Assembly (NCBI GenBank): GCA_025057395.1
Contig: JANWXU010000029.1
Coordinates: forward strand, 1 to 37,441
Direction of reading: 5' to 3'
Length of the DNA: 37,441 bases
Origin: Bacteroidia bacterium
GTDB taxonomy: Bacteria; Bacteroidota; Bacteroidia; J057; JANWXU01
Position 1 is the stretch's first letter; each line of letters starts with the position of its first letter. Positions 36,794 through 37,441 of the stretch are shown here, in pieces. The position numbers were made by a program, and so were the translations under genes. Under the pieces are notes generated by a model. That model was not told where the DNA came from. It did not search any database and saw only the letters and a list, made by a program, of their open reading frames with translations.

Positions 36794-37441
36794 ATGTTAA
36801 AAACTCATATTAAATACCTCGACCCCCTAATTGTAAGCAAACTCAAAAATATTGAGGTAAAGGCCAGAATGATTGTGGAGGGATTCATCACAGGCTTGCA
36901 TAAAAGTCCGTACCATGGTTTCTCTGTAGAATTCGCCGAGCACCGTCCTTATAATACTGGCGAATCACTTAAAAATATTGATTGGAAAGTTTTCGCTAAG
37001 TCCGATAAGCTCTATACCAAAAAGTTTGAAGAAGAAACAAATATGCGCTGCTACCTAGTAATGGATACTAGTGATTCTATGCGTTACCCTGTAGCCTCTG
37101 ATCGGCTTTCTAAGTTAGAATATGGTGCTTACCTCATGGCTGCACTGGGCTATCTTATGATAAAGCAAAGAGATGCCGTAGGACTCGCCCTTTACGATGA
37201 TTCACTATATGAATATATACCCCCCAAAGCAAAATATACATGGCTCCTACCTATTTTTCACAAATTAGAAGCTGTAATTGAACGTAAAGAATATTTCACT
37301 CATAAAACAGCAACCGCCACCGTACTCCACCAGCTAGCTAATAAATTGCACCAAAGGGGTTTTATTGTACTCATTACAGATATGTTTACAAATCTACACT
37401 CCATCGAGGAGCTCTTTCCCGCCCTACAACACCTAAGACAT
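36794..37441 (+). CDS. DUF58 domain protein (5' part; runs off window end)
   Basis: 216 codons from ATG 36794 remain open to the last base, so the C-terminus is missing. The DUF58 signature is clear: GLHKSPYHGFSVEFAEHRPY, GESLKNIDWKVFAKSDKLYTKKFEEE, then a von Willebrand A-type metal site DTSDSM (Asp91 to Ser95) and a later FIVLITDMF strand. DUF58 proteins usually sit beside a MoxR AAA ATPase and VWA/BatA-type genes, where they are thought to act as ATPase partners in stress or envelope functions; such neighbours would be expected beyond the window edge or elsewhere. No signal peptide is present, consistent with a cytoplasmic protein. Confidence 0.92.
   Translation, partial: MLKTHIKYLDPLIVSKLKNIEVKARMIVEGFITGLHKSPYHGFSVEFAEHRPYNTGESLKNIDWKVFAKSDKLYTKKFEEETNMRCYLVMDTSDSMRYPVASDRLSKLEYGAYLMAALGYLMIKQRDAVGLALYDDSLYEYIPPKAKYTWLLPIFHKLEAVIERKEYFTHKTATATVLHQLANKLHQRGFIVLITDMFTNLHSIEELFPALQHLRH

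Overview
The window looks like chromosome of a low-GC member of the Bacteroidota, most likely a cytophagia-type lineage. The evidence is an alternative complex III gene pair (actA, actB), three secreted proteins ending in type IX secretion (T9SS) type A sorting domains, a TonB-dependent receptor with an N-terminal carboxypeptidase-regulatory-like domain, a LytS-type histidine kinase, TAnnTTTG-type promoter elements, and Ig-like repeats of the kind described as 'CHU_C associated'. No tRNA, rRNA, CRISPR array, insertion sequence or phage gene was seen.

Layout. 1-3033 (minus): the 5' part of actB preceded by actA, respiratory quinol oxidation. 3034-3339: AT-rich control region between actA and the next gene. 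3340-6000 (plus): a secreted DUF1343/NamZ-like muramidase and an unrecognised lipoprotein. 5986-8499 (minus): a large membrane histidine kinase. 8549-10481 (plus): a tight cluster of a secreted sphingomyelinase-like phosphodiesterase, rsmG and a lone nuoA. 10496-12952 (minus): an operon of a TenI/ThiE-like protein, purM and queC. 13032-27701 (minus): one giant gene of about 4,889 codons. 27897-28919 (plus): ruvB. 29203-33252 (minus): a SprB-repeat secreted protein and a secreted glycerophosphodiesterase. 33424-37441 (plus): a small T9SS cargo protein, a TonB-dependent receptor and the start of a DUF58 protein.

The standout is the giant gene. It encodes a signal peptide, a parallel beta-helix, a beta-rich spacer, 39 tandem Ig-like repeats (my hand count) each with two cysteines, one SprB-like repeat, three fibronectin type III domains and a T9SS sorting domain. 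It is best read as a very long cell-surface or secreted fibre. A second SprB-repeat cargo lies beyond ruvB, so about half of the window is devoted to T9SS surface proteins. The second point of interest is the kinase at 5986-8499. Its N-terminal half (one membrane helix, a PDZ-like segment, then eight or nine helices) resembles the layout of the ComP peptide sensor but is joined to a LytS-type kinase core.

The other genes are housekeeping. The tenI-like/purM/queC operon groups enzymes around aminoimidazole ribotide and its products (thiamine, purines, 7-deazaguanine). nuoA is separated from any other complex I gene visible here. All functional calls come from reading motifs by eye; no database search was possible.
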